This document shows positions 37,403 to 45,182 of a stretch of 64,000 bases of DNA, piece by piece. Below the pieces are notes generated by a model. The model saw only the letters and a list, made by a program, of their open reading frames with translations. It was not told the origin of the DNA and did not search any database. The DNA is from Pseudomonas sp. MRSN 12121 (GTDB lineage Bacteria > Pseudomonadota > Gammaproteobacteria > Pseudomonadales > Pseudomonadaceae): positions 1,488,001 through 1,552,000 of the forward strand of contig NZ_CP010892.1 of NCBI RefSeq assembly GCF_000931465.1, written 5' to 3'. A program made the position numbers and the translations under genes. The first letter of the stretch is position 1. Each line of letters starts with the position of its first letter.

Positions 37403-37711
37403 ATGTGCGAGCTCTACGTCAAAGCCGATCCGATCCTCTACGAGTCCCGTTCGCGCTCGCTGCGTATCTGCGGGGTGGTCACCACCCTGCGCCTGGAAAA
37501 CCAGTTCTGGGACATTCTCAGCGAGATCGCCGAGGTCGACGGCATGACCACCAACCAGCTGATCGCCAAGCTCTATGAGGAGGTGATGGATTACCGCGGC
37601 GAGGTGGTGAATTTCGCTTCCTTCCTGCGGGTCAGCTGCACCCGCTACCTGAGCCAGCGCCGCAGCGCTACGCCGGAGCTGAGCGTGGTGCGCCGCACCA
37701 CCAAGACCTGA
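37403..37711 (+). CDS. Ribbon-helix-helix domain protein
   Basis: 102 residues. An RHH_4-like fold: SRSRSLRICGVVTTLRLENQFWDILSEIAEVDGMTTNQLIAKLYEEV gives a strand, two helices and a turn. The tail TRYLSQRRSA and VVRRTTKT is basic. It is likely a small DNA-binding regulator; the target is not known. An in-frame start further upstream overlaps the DJ-1 gene and is not preferred. Confidence 0.8.
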   Translation: MCELYVKADPILYESRSRSLRICGVVTTLRLENQFWDILSEIAEVDGMTTNQLIAKLYEEVMDYRGEVVNFASFLRVSCTRYLSQRRSATPELSVVRRTTKT

Positions 37712-37715
37712 ACCG

Positions 37716-37853
37716 CCCCGTAGCCGCTGCCGAGCCCTGGCGAGGCTGCGATCGCCTGCATAGCAGGCGCCACCACACTTCAGGCATATCGCGGTTTTAC
37801 GGGGCTACATCGGAATGCCGCCCCAGTCGATCGCAGCCTCGCTGGAGCGACAG
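37716..37853. repeat. Type 2 repeat, degenerate pair
   Basis: Left arm GTAGCCGCTGCCGAG...CGAGGCTGCGATCG (37720-37754) and right arm CGATCGCAGCCTCG with CTGGAGCGACAGG (37828-37853) are inverted partners, but the right arm ends early. An inner CCCCGTA/TACGGGG pair lies at 37716-37722 and 37798-37804. Directly next to the palindrome cluster at 37870. Confidence 0.75.
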
Positions 37854-37869
37854 GTGAAGGCATGGACGT

Positions 37870-38130
37870 GTCGGAGGGTGGCGGCCGTGCGCAGGTGTGG
37901 AAGACCGGACTGAAGAACCGGCGTACCCAAGGGGTACCCCACGCACGGCCGCCATAACACGGGTCACCAGCATCGAGCGTCGCTGGTGTTCGGATTGAGA
38001 CGGATTGCATGTTCTTCAGGTCCGGACTTCCACATCCGGGCCGCTGATTCGCAGCGGCCGAGGGAGACTGCCTGAACGCTTTGAGGGGCACAAGATGCTC
38101 AAAGGCGCTGGAGCTTCTCTCGGAAACGCC
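37870..38130. other. Palindrome-rich non-coding element
   Basis: About 260 bases with no convincing gene but several perfect stems. TGGCGGCCGTGCG at 37879-37891 pairs with CGCACGGCCGCCA at 37942-37954, enclosing GTACCC-AAG-GGGTAC at 37923-37937. CACCAGC/GCTGGTG lie at 37965-37988, GGCCGCTG-ATTCG-CAGCGGCC at 38039-38059, and CTTTGAG/CTCAAAG at 38079-38104. A near-identical ~23-base word (TGTGGAAG, CCGGA, TGAAGAAC) occurs inverted at 37896-37918 and 38011-38034. The layout fits a structured RNA or a mobile palindromic element. Strand and function are unknown. Confidence 0.65.
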
Positions 38131-38218
38131 CTACAAAACAAAGCGAAATTTCCTGGTTTTCCAACAAGCTGTCGCTGACAAAAAACGGTAGTCGCCAGCC
38201 CTGCGGTGGTGATGCGGG

Positions 38219-38352
38219 CGATCGCGAGCAAGCTTCGCTCCTACAGGCCTGCGCTGATCGCGGATGGTGTAGGAGCCAGGCTTGCCGGCGATGCGGTGTG
38301 CCTGACGGACCGCTATCGCAGGCAATCGAGCGTCGACCAGCCGCTCCTACAG
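38219..38352. repeat. REP cluster with variant arm
   Basis: ATCGCGAGCAAGCTTCGCTC (one arm, 38221-38246) is followed by GTGTAGGAGCCAGGCTTGCC (38268 on) and CGCTATCGCAGGCAATCGAG-CGTCGACCAG-CCGCTCCTAC (to 38351). The last arm contains an insertion-like variant, AATCGAGCGTCGACC, also seen at 43201. Lies after the 3-prime end of the TonB receptor gene. Confidence 0.85.
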
Positions 38353-38375
38353 AGGCTTGGGCAGGAAACGCCGGT

Positions 38376-40943
38376 TCAGAAGAACCGTGTCACGCTGATC
38401 TTGGCGTTACGCCCCAGGCTGGAGGCGTTTTCGCCGCTCAGGGGCGGGCGGTAATCGCGGTTGAACATGTTGTCCAGGGTGAAGTTGACCTCGGTGCCCT
38501 TGAGGTACGGCTGCTGCGGCTTCCAGTTGGCGAACAGGCCCTGCACGTTGTAGCGGTCGTTCTCGTACTGGTCCCAGTAGGCGTCGCCCGCGGCGCTGGC
38601 CGGGCCGCCCGGGTACTTGTCGCTCGGTACGCGGTCGGTCTGGCGCACCCACTGGCCCTGCCAGCCCACTTGCGCGTCCCACTGCGGAATCTTCACCCCC
38701 AGGGTGGCGACCCATTTGCGCGGCGGGATATCCCGCGCCCAGACGTCCGGCCCCCAAGGGTTGGTGTAGGCGCCCTCATGCTTGCCGGTGATCCAGGAGT
38801 AGGACAGCGAGCCGAACAGGTAGGTCGAATCGTAGAAGCTCTCGACTTCGAAGCCCTTGATGGTCAGATCGCCGATGTTGCGGTAGACCCCGATGGTCGG
38901 CTGGTTGCAGACCTGGCCGATGCTCTTGCCGCCGCTCAGTTGCTCGGGGCAGCCGATCCCCAGGTTCTTCATGATTTCGTCCTTGATCTCGTTGCGGAAC
39001 ACCGTGGTACGGATCTGCACGCTGTCGGCCTGGGTCAGGACGTCGGAGAAGCTGGTGATGTTGCCGGCGCGCAATGCGGTGATGCGTTCCGGGTCGAGGT
39101 CGCGGCTGGTGGCCGAGCGGGTGGTGCCGGGGGCCTGGACTTCGTACTGCTCGTCGATCACCGGCGCGCGCCAGGTCTTGCTGTAGTCGGCGAACAGGGC
39201 GAATTGCGGGGTGACCGTCCAGAACGCCGACAGTCGCGGCGACCAGCCGGTGTAGGTCTTGTCGCCGTAATCGTGGCCGACCACCGGGTCCGGGCTGTTG
39301 TACAGCGGCGCATCGTTCTTCTGCCCGCGGTTGCGCACGTGGTCGTAGCGCAGGGACGGGGTCAGGGTGAAATTGCCCAGGGTGATCGCGTCCTGGATGT
39401 AGAAGGCGTTGTTGTCGACCTTGCCGTGGGGCATGAAGCCGGGTTGGTAATGCCCGTAGTTGTACTTGGCCACCTCATAGGTCTTGCCCGGCATCCACAT
39501 GTCGACTTCGCGGCTGTGCTTGCGGATCTGGATGCCCTGGGTCAGGGCATGTTCCAGCGGGCCGGTGCTGAAGCGGCTGGTGTTTTTCAGCGCGAGAATC
39601 TTGTCCTCGTAGCCCACGGTGATCTTGCGGCCACCGGAGGCGGGCTGGGCGAAGGCGTTCGGGCCGCGCTCGTCGGTCTGGTCGGTCTTGGAGTCGGAGT
39701 ACTTGGCCTCGAAGTCGATCCACGGGTTGTCCAGCGGCGTGTACTGGTACTTGGCCTGCCAGGTGGTGTCGACGGTATTGCGCTGGGCCAGGAAACGCCG
39801 GGTGGCGCCCTCGTAGCCGTACTTGTCGATGTCGTTCCGGGTCGGCGGCGTCGGGTAGCTCTTGGCCGAGAAGGGCGCCCATATATCGCTGTTGGAACGC
39901 ATGTAGCTCAAGCCCAGGCGATGCTCGTCGGTCAGTTGCATGTTCAGCTTGAACAGCTCGCCATCCAGGTCCTGGGCGGTGTTGGGCAGGCGCTTGGGGT
40001 TGATCGGGTAGGCGTTGCGCGGGTCCGGCTGGGCGCTGGCCAGCTTCATGTCGTCGCCGTCGCGCTTGGTCCAGTAGGCCAGCGCGTCGAAACGCCGGTC
40101 CTCGGTGCGGCCGTAGACCGCGCCGGTATAGGCCTGCTCATGGCTGTTGCTGCTGTAGCCGTACTTGAGCATGGCGCCGCTGTCGCGACCTTCCTGCAGC
40201 AGGTCCGGGGCGTCCTTGGTCTCCATGTGCACAGTGCCGCCGAAACCGCCGTTGCCGGTCTCGGGGGAATGCGGGCCCTTTTCCACTTCGATGCGCTTGA
40301 TCAGTTCCGGCTCGATGAAGATCGAGCCCTGCTGGTAGCGTTCGAAGCCGCTCTTGGTCGCGCCGTCGACGCTCATCGGCACGTCTTCGGCATCGCCCAG
40401 GCCCCAGATGTTGATGGTCTGGCCGCCGGGCTTGAGCGAGCCGCCGAGGCTGACGCCGGGCAGGGTGGCGATCAGGCTGGGAATGTTGGTGGCCTGGTGG
40501 CGGTCGATCTCGGCCTGGTTCAGGGTCGAGCGGCCGACCGTGGCGGAGTCCACTTCCAGGCCGCTGCCGATGACGCTCATGGCCCCCAGTTGCAGTGCCG
40601 AGCTGCGGGTGCTGCTGTTTTCCACGGGGCGCACCACGTAAGTCTGGTCGACCTTGACCAGGCTGAATTCGCTGCCGGCCAGCAACCGCTGGATCGCCGC
40701 CTCGGCGCTGAAGTCGCCCTTGAGCGCCGGGGCCTTTACCTCGCGCAGCAACTCTTCGTCGAACAGCAACTGGATCTTCGCCTGCTGCGCCACCTGGCTC
40801 AGCGAGGCCGCCAGCGGCTGGGCGGGCAGGGCGAAGGCGATCGATTCGGCCTGGGCCTGGCCCTGCAGGCTGACCGCCAGGCAGGCGGCGAGCAGGGTCG
40901 GACGCGAACAGATGAACTGCAAGTGATAAGGCGCGCGAAACAT
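38376..40943 (-). CDS. TonB-dependent receptor with STN signalling domain (FecA/HasR-like)
   Basis: 855 residues. Signal peptide (LLAACLAVSLQGQAQA), STN domain near residues 35-110 (IAFALPAQPLAASLSQVAQQAKIQLLFDEELL), plug (LNQAEIDRHQATNIPSLIATLPGVSLGG, VEKGPHSPETGNGGFGGTVHMETKD) and a barrel ending in ISVTRFF with C-terminal Phe. The STN domain tells the anti-sigma that ligand is bound. It resembles heme receptors of the HasR kind, but no hemophore gene lies nearby, so the ligand (heme or a siderophore) is inferred. Third gene after sigma and anti-sigma. Confidence 0.9.
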   Translation of the reverse strand: MFRAPYHLQFICSRPTLLAACLAVSLQGQAQAESIAFALPAQPLAASLSQVAQQAKIQLLFDEELLREVKAPALKGDFSAEAAIQRLLAGSEFSLVKVDQTYVVRPVENSSTRSSALQLGAMSVIGSGLEVDSATVGRSTLNQAEIDRHQATNIPSLIATLPGVSLGGSLKPGGQTINIWGLGDAEDVPMSVDGATKSGFERYQQGSIFIEPELIKRIEVEKGPHSPETGNGGFGGTVHMETKDAPDLLQEGRDSGAMLKYGYSSNSHEQAYTGAVYGRTEDRRFDALAYWTKRDGDDMKLASAQPDPRNAYPINPKRLPNTAQDLDGELFKLNMQLTDEHRLGLSYMRSNSDIWAPFSAKSYPTPPTRNDIDKYGYEGATRRFLAQRNTVDTTWQAKYQYTPLDNPWIDFEAKYSDSKTDQTDERGPNAFAQPASGGRKITVGYEDKILALKNTSRFSTGPLEHALTQGIQIRKHSREVDMWMPGKTYEVAKYNYGHYQPGFMPHGKVDNNAFYIQDAITLGNFTLTPSLRYDHVRNRGQKNDAPLYNSPDPVVGHDYGDKTYTGWSPRLSAFWTVTPQFALFADYSKTWRAPVIDEQYEVQAPGTTRSATSRDLDPERITALRAGNITSFSDVLTQADSVQIRTTVFRNEIKDEIMKNLGIGCPEQLSGGKSIGQVCNQPTIGVYRNIGDLTIKGFEVESFYDSTYLFGSLSYSWITGKHEGAYTNPWGPDVWARDIPPRKWVATLGVKIPQWDAQVGWQGQWVRQTDRVPSDKYPGGPASAAGDAYWDQYENDRYNVQGLFANWKPQQPYLKGTEVNFTLDNMFNRDYRPPLSGENASSLGRNAKISVTRFF

Positions 40944-41026
40944 GAAATCCCCCGGGGTGGCTGAAAGGCCAGAAAGGTGTGCGTAAACAACGCAGGCCGG
41001 AGGAAGACGCGTCAGTAAAATAAAAC

Positions 41027-41059
41027 CTCATATGCGAATGCAAAATATTCGCATATGAG
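41027..41059 (-). terminator. Perfect 13-bp hairpin with T-rich tail between anti-sigma and receptor genes
   Basis: CTCATATGCGAAT, a 7-base loop and ATTCGCATATGAG. On the minus strand the stem is followed by GTTTTATTTTA, as in a rho-independent terminator. It starts 3 bases after the anti-sigma stop. It should reduce read-through from the sigma/anti-sigma mRNA into the receptor, which then would need its own ECF-dependent promoter. Confidence 0.8.
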
Positions 41060-41061
41060 TG

Positions 41062-42021
41062 TCAGCGGCGGGCCTCGATGCGCACGCGGCCATCGGCCAG
41101 GGGCACGGTCTGTACCGGGATCAGCGCCGGCAGGGCCTTGATCAGGGCATCCGGGTCCTGGACGTCGAGGTTGCCCGAGACCTTGAAACTGCCCAGCGCG
41201 CCGTCGGCCAGCAGCACCGGCTGGCGGCGGTAGAGGTTCAACTCGTCGACCAGGCTGGCCAGGTCGCGATTGCGAAAGGCCAGGTGGCCGCTGCGCCAGT
41301 CGGCCACCTCGGCGACGTTCAGCGCCTGTTCGCGCAGGGTGCCGCTGGCGTAGTCATAAATGCCTTGCTGGCGGGCGCCGAGCAGCAACGAATCGGCTTT
41401 CTGCCCGTCGGGGGTGAAGCTCACCCGGCCATGGGCGACGCTGACCACCAGCTGTTTCTGGCCGCGCCGCACGTCGAAGCCGGTGCCGACCACCCGCACG
41501 CTGGCGGCACCGGCATGCACCCACAGCGGCCGTTCCTTGTCGGCGGCCACTTCCAGGTACAGCTGGCCCCGGTCCAGGTAGAGGTTGCGCTGGTGGGCGC
41601 TGAAGTCGATGCGCAGGTCGGTGTTGGCATTCACGTACAGGGTGCTGCCGTCGGGCAGGTCGAAGCGGCGCATGCCCTGCTCCTGTGCGGCGATGGTTTG
41701 CCAGTGCAGGGCTGGCGGGGCGCCCAGCTCGATGGCCAGCAGCGCACAGACCAGCGCGGCGGCAACCGCCAGGGCCGGGCGCCAGCGCGATTGCTTGCGC
41801 TGCGGCAGCGGCGTCGGCCGGTCCAGCGTTTGCAGCTCGGCCAGGTCCGCCCACAGGCGTTCGAACTCGGCGTAGGCCCGGGCATGGGCCGGTTCGCTCG
41901 ACCAGGCCTGGAAGGCCTCGCGGTTGGCCTGGCTGCGGTCGTCGCGGTTGCGGGTGAACCACTGCGCGGCCTGGGCGTCGAGGCTGTCGCCGGGCCGATC
42001 GGTGTCGCTATGACGGGTCAT
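41062..42021 (-). CDS. FecR-family anti-sigma/sensor protein
   Basis: 319 residues from the ATG at 42021, which overlaps the sigma stop (ATGA). Cytoplasmic N-domain (DUF4880-like, DAQAAQWFTRNRDDRSQANREAFQAWSSEPAHARAYAEFERLW), one membrane helix (RWRPALAVAAALVCALLAIEL near residue 95), the FecR periplasmic domain (RRFDLPDGSTLYVNANTDLRI) and a C-terminal STN-like part. It carries the signal from the receptor to the sigma factor. Confidence 0.92.
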   Translation of the reverse strand: MTRHSDTDRPGDSLDAQAAQWFTRNRDDRSQANREAFQAWSSEPAHARAYAEFERLWADLAELQTLDRPTPLPQRKQSRWRPALAVAAALVCALLAIELGAPPALHWQTIAAQEQGMRRFDLPDGSTLYVNANTDLRIDFSAHQRNLYLDRGQLYLEVAADKERPLWVHAGAASVRVVGTGFDVRRGQKQLVVSVAHGRVSFTPDGQKADSLLLGARQQGIYDYASGTLREQALNVAEVADWRSGHLAFRNRDLASLVDELNLYRRQPVLLADGALGSFKVSGNLDVQDPDALIKALPALIPVQTVPLADGRVRIEARR

Positions 42022-42557
42022 TGCGCTTGCTCCTTGCCGTGTTCCCGTTCCAGGCGCTGCTTGCAGTGCAGCAGGGCAAAGGCGATGTGTTTTTCCACCA
42101 TGCTCAGGGAGATGCCCATGCGTTCGGCGATCTGCGCCTGGCTCAGGCCTTCGAAGCGATGCAGCATAAGGGCTTCGCGGCGTCGCGGCGAGAGTTCGGC
42201 GAGCGCTGCCTTCAATTGTTCCAGGCGTTGCAGGCGCAGGGCCGCCGGCAGTGGCTCGTGGTGTTCGTCGGCCAGCGGTTCGGACTCCGCGGCATGGGGT
42301 TCGTGGTGCACCTTGTGCCTGACCTTCTGCCGGCGCCAGTGATCGCGCAGCAGGTTGCGCGCCATCTGGAACAGAAAGGCGCGGGGTTGTTCGACCTTGG
42401 CCCGGTCGCGGTAATCGAGCCATTGGGTGAAGACGTCCTGGGTCATGTCCGCCGCATCGCTGGCGTTGTCCGTGCGTTTACGCAGGTAATGCAGGATGTC
42501 CGCATAGAACCCGCGGACGGGGTCCGCCGAGGTGGGATCGGGCTTGAAGCGAGACAT
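42018..42557 (-). CDS. ECF sigma factor, FecI/HasI type
   Basis: 179 residues from the ATG at 42557. Sigma region 2 (FYADILHYLRKRTDNASDAADMTQDVFTQWL, then PRAFLFQMARNLLRDHWRRQ) and region 4 (LAELSPRRREALMLHRFEGLSQAQIAERMGISLSMVEKHIAFALLHCK). It directs transcription of the receptor when the signal arrives. Preceded by a Fur-box-like sequence, so expected to be iron-repressed. Confidence 0.94.
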   Translation of the reverse strand: MSRFKPDPTSADPVRGFYADILHYLRKRTDNASDAADMTQDVFTQWLDYRDRAKVEQPRAFLFQMARNLLRDHWRRQKVRHKVHHEPHAAESEPLADEHHEPLPAALRLQRLEQLKAALAELSPRRREALMLHRFEGLSQAQIAERMGISLSMVEKHIAFALLHCKQRLEREHGKEQAQ

Positions 42558-42599
42558 GAAAATCCTTCGCGAGGGCTGCCGGGCAGAAAGGTCGCGAAT

Positions 42600-42618
42600 G
42601 ATATCGAGAATTATTACT
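42600..42618. promoter_or_regulatory. Fur-box-like site upstream of the ECF sigma gene
   Basis: GATATCGAGAATTATTACT matches the GATAAT-GATAAT-C-ATTATC model at 13 of 19 positions by my count. It lies 43 bases upstream of the sigma start codon, in an AT-rich patch. Function inferred from the match and the iron-transport genes. Confidence 0.6.
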
Positions 42619-42772
42619 ATTTGTCTGCATGAGTTTCGTGTCCTGAACCGGATGCGGTTTTCCCGGTCTGATGCGGCGTGCCTCAGCAACACACCCCAAA
42701 CGCTGGTAATCCGGCAAAGACAGGCTTTAATCCGAAATGCATTCGCATGTTTGGATACTCAGGAGCAACACC

Positions 42773-43108
42773 ATGGCTGGATGGTATGAATTGAGCAAAA
42801 GCAGTGACGGTCAGTTCCGTTTCGTGCTCAAGGCTGGTAACGCTGAAACCATTTTGACGAGTGAGCTGTACACCTCCCGCAGCGCCGCCGAAAACGGCAT
42901 CGCTTCGGTGCAGGCCAATAGCCCCAACGAAGCCCGCTACGCCAAGGAAGTGGCGAAGGACGGCAAGCCGTATTTCAACCTCAAGGCGGCGAACCATCAG
43001 GTCATCGGCAATAGCCAGCGCTATTCGTCCGAGGCGGCGCGGGATGCAGGCATCGTCAGTGTGCAGACCAACGGTCCGACCACCACCATCAAGGACAAGA
43101 CCGTCTGA
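42773..43108 (+). CDS. YegP family protein (two DUF1508 repeats)
   Basis: 111 residues from the ATG at 42773 with AGGAG ahead. Two tandem repeats of about 48 residues: GWYELSKSSDGQFRFVLKAGNAETILTSELYTSRSAAENGIASVQ, and the second around DGKPYFNLKAANHQVIGNSQRYSSEAARDAGIVSVQ. The family is widespread and its role unknown. Single gene with its own terminator. Confidence 0.92.
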   Translation: MAGWYELSKSSDGQFRFVLKAGNAETILTSELYTSRSAAENGIASVQANSPNEARYAKEVAKDGKPYFNLKAANHQVIGNSQRYSSEAARDAGIVSVQTNGPTTTIKDKTV

Positions 43109-43126
43109 TTTTCCATTCCTGAAACA

Positions 43127-43160
43127 AAAGAGCCCGACAGGACAACCTGTCGGGCTTTTT
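43127..43160 (+). terminator. Rho-independent terminator of the yegP-like gene
   Basis: AGCCCGACAG, a 6-base loop and CTGTCGGGCT followed by TTTT, with matching A run ahead. 18 bases after the stop. Confidence 0.93.
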
Positions 43161-43200
43161 GTTGGGCGCTGCTTTTGTGGGCGCGTTGTGCCTGATGCAC

Positions 43201-43315
43201 CGCTATCGCGAGCAATCGAGCGTCGACCGGCCGCTCCTACAGGGGGGCGGCGGTGTCCCGGCTTCTGTAGGAGCCAGGCTTGTCGGCGATGAGGCCCGCA
43301 AGATCGCCCCTACAG
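43201..43315. repeat. REP cluster with variant arm
   Basis: CGCTATCGCGAGCAATCGAG-CGTCGACCGG-CCGCTCCTAC at 43201-43241 carries the same variant middle (AATCGAGCGTCGACC) as at 38311-38351. A TGTAGGAGCCAGGCTTGTCG arm follows at 43266. The unit ends 12 bases from the DapA-like gene stop. Confidence 0.85.
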
Positions 43316-43326
43316 CGAAAGCCCGA

Positions 43327-44214
43327 TCAACGCACTGCGTGCAGCATGGCCTGCAACTGATTGCGCCGCGCTTCGTCCAGCGGGAACACCGGCAGGCGCG
43401 GGTCGCCGACTGGCAGCCCGGTCAGGTTCAGCCCGGCCTTGATGGTGGTCGGCAGGCCGCCCTTGAGGATGAAGTCGAGGATCGGCAACTGGCGGTAGAA
43501 CAGCTCGCGGGCGCGCTCCAGGTCGTTGTCCTGCACCGCCTGGTAGAGGTCCAGGTTGAGCTGCGGGATCAGGTTCGCGGCGGCGGTGCACCAGCCCTTG
43601 GCGCCGGCGGCGAAAGCCTCCAGGGCCAGCGGGTTGCAACCGTTGTAGAACGGCACCCGGCCTTCGCCCAGCAGTTGCAGCTTGTGCATGCGCTGGATGT
43701 CGCCGGTGCTCTCCTTGACCATGGTCACGTTTTCCACGGCGTTGAAGATCCGCAGGATCAGCTCCACCGACATGTCGGTGCCGCTGGTGGCCGGGTTGTT
43801 GTAGAGCATGATCGGCACGCCGACGCTGTCGCCGATGGCGCGGTAGTGGGCGAGGATCTCGGCTTCGCTGAGCTTCCAGTAGGACGTGGGCAGGACCATC
43901 ACCACGTCGGCCCCCTTGGCTTCGGCGAAACGTGCGCGACGCACGGCCTTGGCGGTGGTCAGGTCGGACACGCTGACGATGGTCGGCACGCGCTTGGCGA
44001 TGTGGCGGATGCTGAACTCGCTGACCTGGTCCCACTCGGCGTCGCTCAGGTAGGCGCCTTCGCCGGTGCTGCCCAGGGGCGCGATGGCATGCACGCCGCT
44101 GTCGATCAGGCGGTCGATGGAACGGCCCAGGGTGTCCAGGTCCAGTTGCTCGCCGTTGGCGGTGAACGGGGTGATGGTGTAGCCGATGATGCCGTGAATG
44201 CTTGCGTTCGACAT
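43327..44214 (-). CDS. Dihydrodipicolinate synthase (DapA/NanA) family aldolase or hydrolyase
   Basis: 295 residues. Schiff-base Lys 167 in NVTMVKESTGD, Tyr 138 in MLYNNPA, and GSTGEGAYLS at 49-58 (the GGTTGE-like loop). It is not the lysine-biosynthesis DapA, since it sits in a catabolic pair with a class II aldolase 25 bases upstream and a divergent XRE-cupin regulator. It probably cleaves or dehydrates a 2-keto acid. Substrate unknown. Confidence 0.88.
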   Translation of the reverse strand: MSNASIHGIIGYTITPFTANGEQLDLDTLGRSIDRLIDSGVHAIAPLGSTGEGAYLSDAEWDQVSEFSIRHIAKRVPTIVSVSDLTTAKAVRRARFAEAKGADVVMVLPTSYWKLSEAEILAHYRAIGDSVGVPIMLYNNPATSGTDMSVELILRIFNAVENVTMVKESTGDIQRMHKLQLLGEGRVPFYNGCNPLALEAFAAGAKGWCTAAANLIPQLNLDLYQAVQDNDLERARELFYRQLPILDFILKGGLPTTIKAGLNLTGLPVGDPRLPVFPLDEARRNQLQAMLHAVR

Positions 44215-44239
44215 GGCGACGCTCCTTTGACGAATGAGG

Positions 44240-45022
44240 TTAGTTCAGGCAATCGGCGTGTTGCTTGAGGTTCTGCCGAGCGTAGTAGTTGAAGGCGGCG
44301 GCGTGGCGCTTGGGCTTGGAGATCCAGTCGTGGGCGTCGCGACCGAGTTCCGGCAGGATCGGCTTGATGGTGCCGGCGGCCATGGCCAGCAATTGCAGCT
44401 TGGCGGCGCGCTCGATCAACTGGGCGATCACGCAGGCTTCCTCGATGCTGGCGCCGGTGGACAGCTGGCCGTGGTGCGACAGCAGGATGGCGCGCTTGTC
44501 GCCCAGGGCACCGGCGATGATCTCGCCTTCTTCGTTGCCCACCGGCACGCCCGGCCAGGCCTCGAGAAAGGCGCAGTCTTCATACAGCGGGCAGAGGTCC
44601 ATGTGGGAGATTTCCAGCGGTACTTCGATCATCGACAGCGCGGCGACGTGGGTCGGGTGCGTGTGGATGATGCAGTTCACGTCGGGGCGGGCGCGGTAGA
44701 CCCAGCTGTGGAAACGGTTGGCCGGGTTGGGCATGCCATGGCCTTCGAGGACCTCCAGGTCTTCGTTGACCAGCAGCAGGTTGCCCGCGGTGATTTCGTC
44801 GAAACCCAGGCCCAGTTGCTGGGTGTAGTAGGTGCCCGGCTGCGGGCCGCGGGCGGTGATCTGCCCGGCCAGGCCCGAGTCATGGCCGTTCTCGAACAGG
44901 ATGCGGCAGGTGAGGGCCAGCTTTTGCCGGTCGGTCCACGTATTATCCGCCAGCGTGTTTTGCATCTGGGTCAAGGCTTGCTTGATCAGTTGGTCTTTGG
45001 GTAATGCTAGTGTCTTGGCCAT
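44240..45022 (-). CDS. Class II aldolase/adducin family protein
   Basis: 260 residues from the ATG at 45022. Metal ligands are in CIIHTHPTHVAAL (HxH) and LLSHHGQLSTG (His), with a Glu-like position in LEISHMDLCPLYED. The family includes fuculose-phosphate aldolase, ribulose-phosphate epimerase and decarboxylases. It leads the operon with the DapA-like gene and faces the XRE-cupin regulator. The actual reaction is not known. Confidence 0.88.
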   Translation of the reverse strand: MAKTLALPKDQLIKQALTQMQNTLADNTWTDRQKLALTCRILFENGHDSGLAGQITARGPQPGTYYTQQLGLGFDEITAGNLLLVNEDLEVLEGHGMPNPANRFHSWVYRARPDVNCIIHTHPTHVAALSMIEVPLEISHMDLCPLYEDCAFLEAWPGVPVGNEEGEIIAGALGDKRAILLSHHGQLSTGASIEEACVIAQLIERAAKLQLLAMAAGTIKPILPELGRDAHDWISKPKRHAAAFNYYARQNLKQHADCLN

Positions 45023-45101
45023 ATCGGTGTCCCTTGGTCGTTTCAGACGGACGTCGGATTTGCCAGCCCCCGCTGCTCGCAAGGTCGTTGGGTGAAAGCA
45101 A

Positions 45102-45137
45102 ATGACACTAAAGAGGCTATATGACACTTTGTGTCAT
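45102..45137. promoter_or_regulatory. Palindromic operator ATGACAC-TTT-GTGTCAT plus an extra half site
   Basis: A perfect 7-bp inverted repeat at 45121-45137 and a direct third half site ATGACAC at 45102-45108, in an 89-base intergenic region that begins 160 bases before the regulator. Distances suit binding by the divergently encoded XRE-cupin protein to control both promoters. Confidence 0.75.
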
Positions 45138-45182
45138 TGGCAAGGACAAATCGTCGCCTCCTTGATGGGTTAACTGTTCTAA

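Noticed and set aside
37780..38091. 103-codon minus-strand frame inside the palindrome cluster
   Set aside because: It runs through the inverted repeats, is rich in Pro, Arg and Ser, and has no ribosome site that I can support. I treat the stretch as non-coding.
38298..40964. Long open frame opposite the TonB receptor (888 codons)
   Set aside because: Same reason: the receptor on the minus strand has a signal peptide, STN, plug and barrel, while the opposite frame has nothing recognisable.
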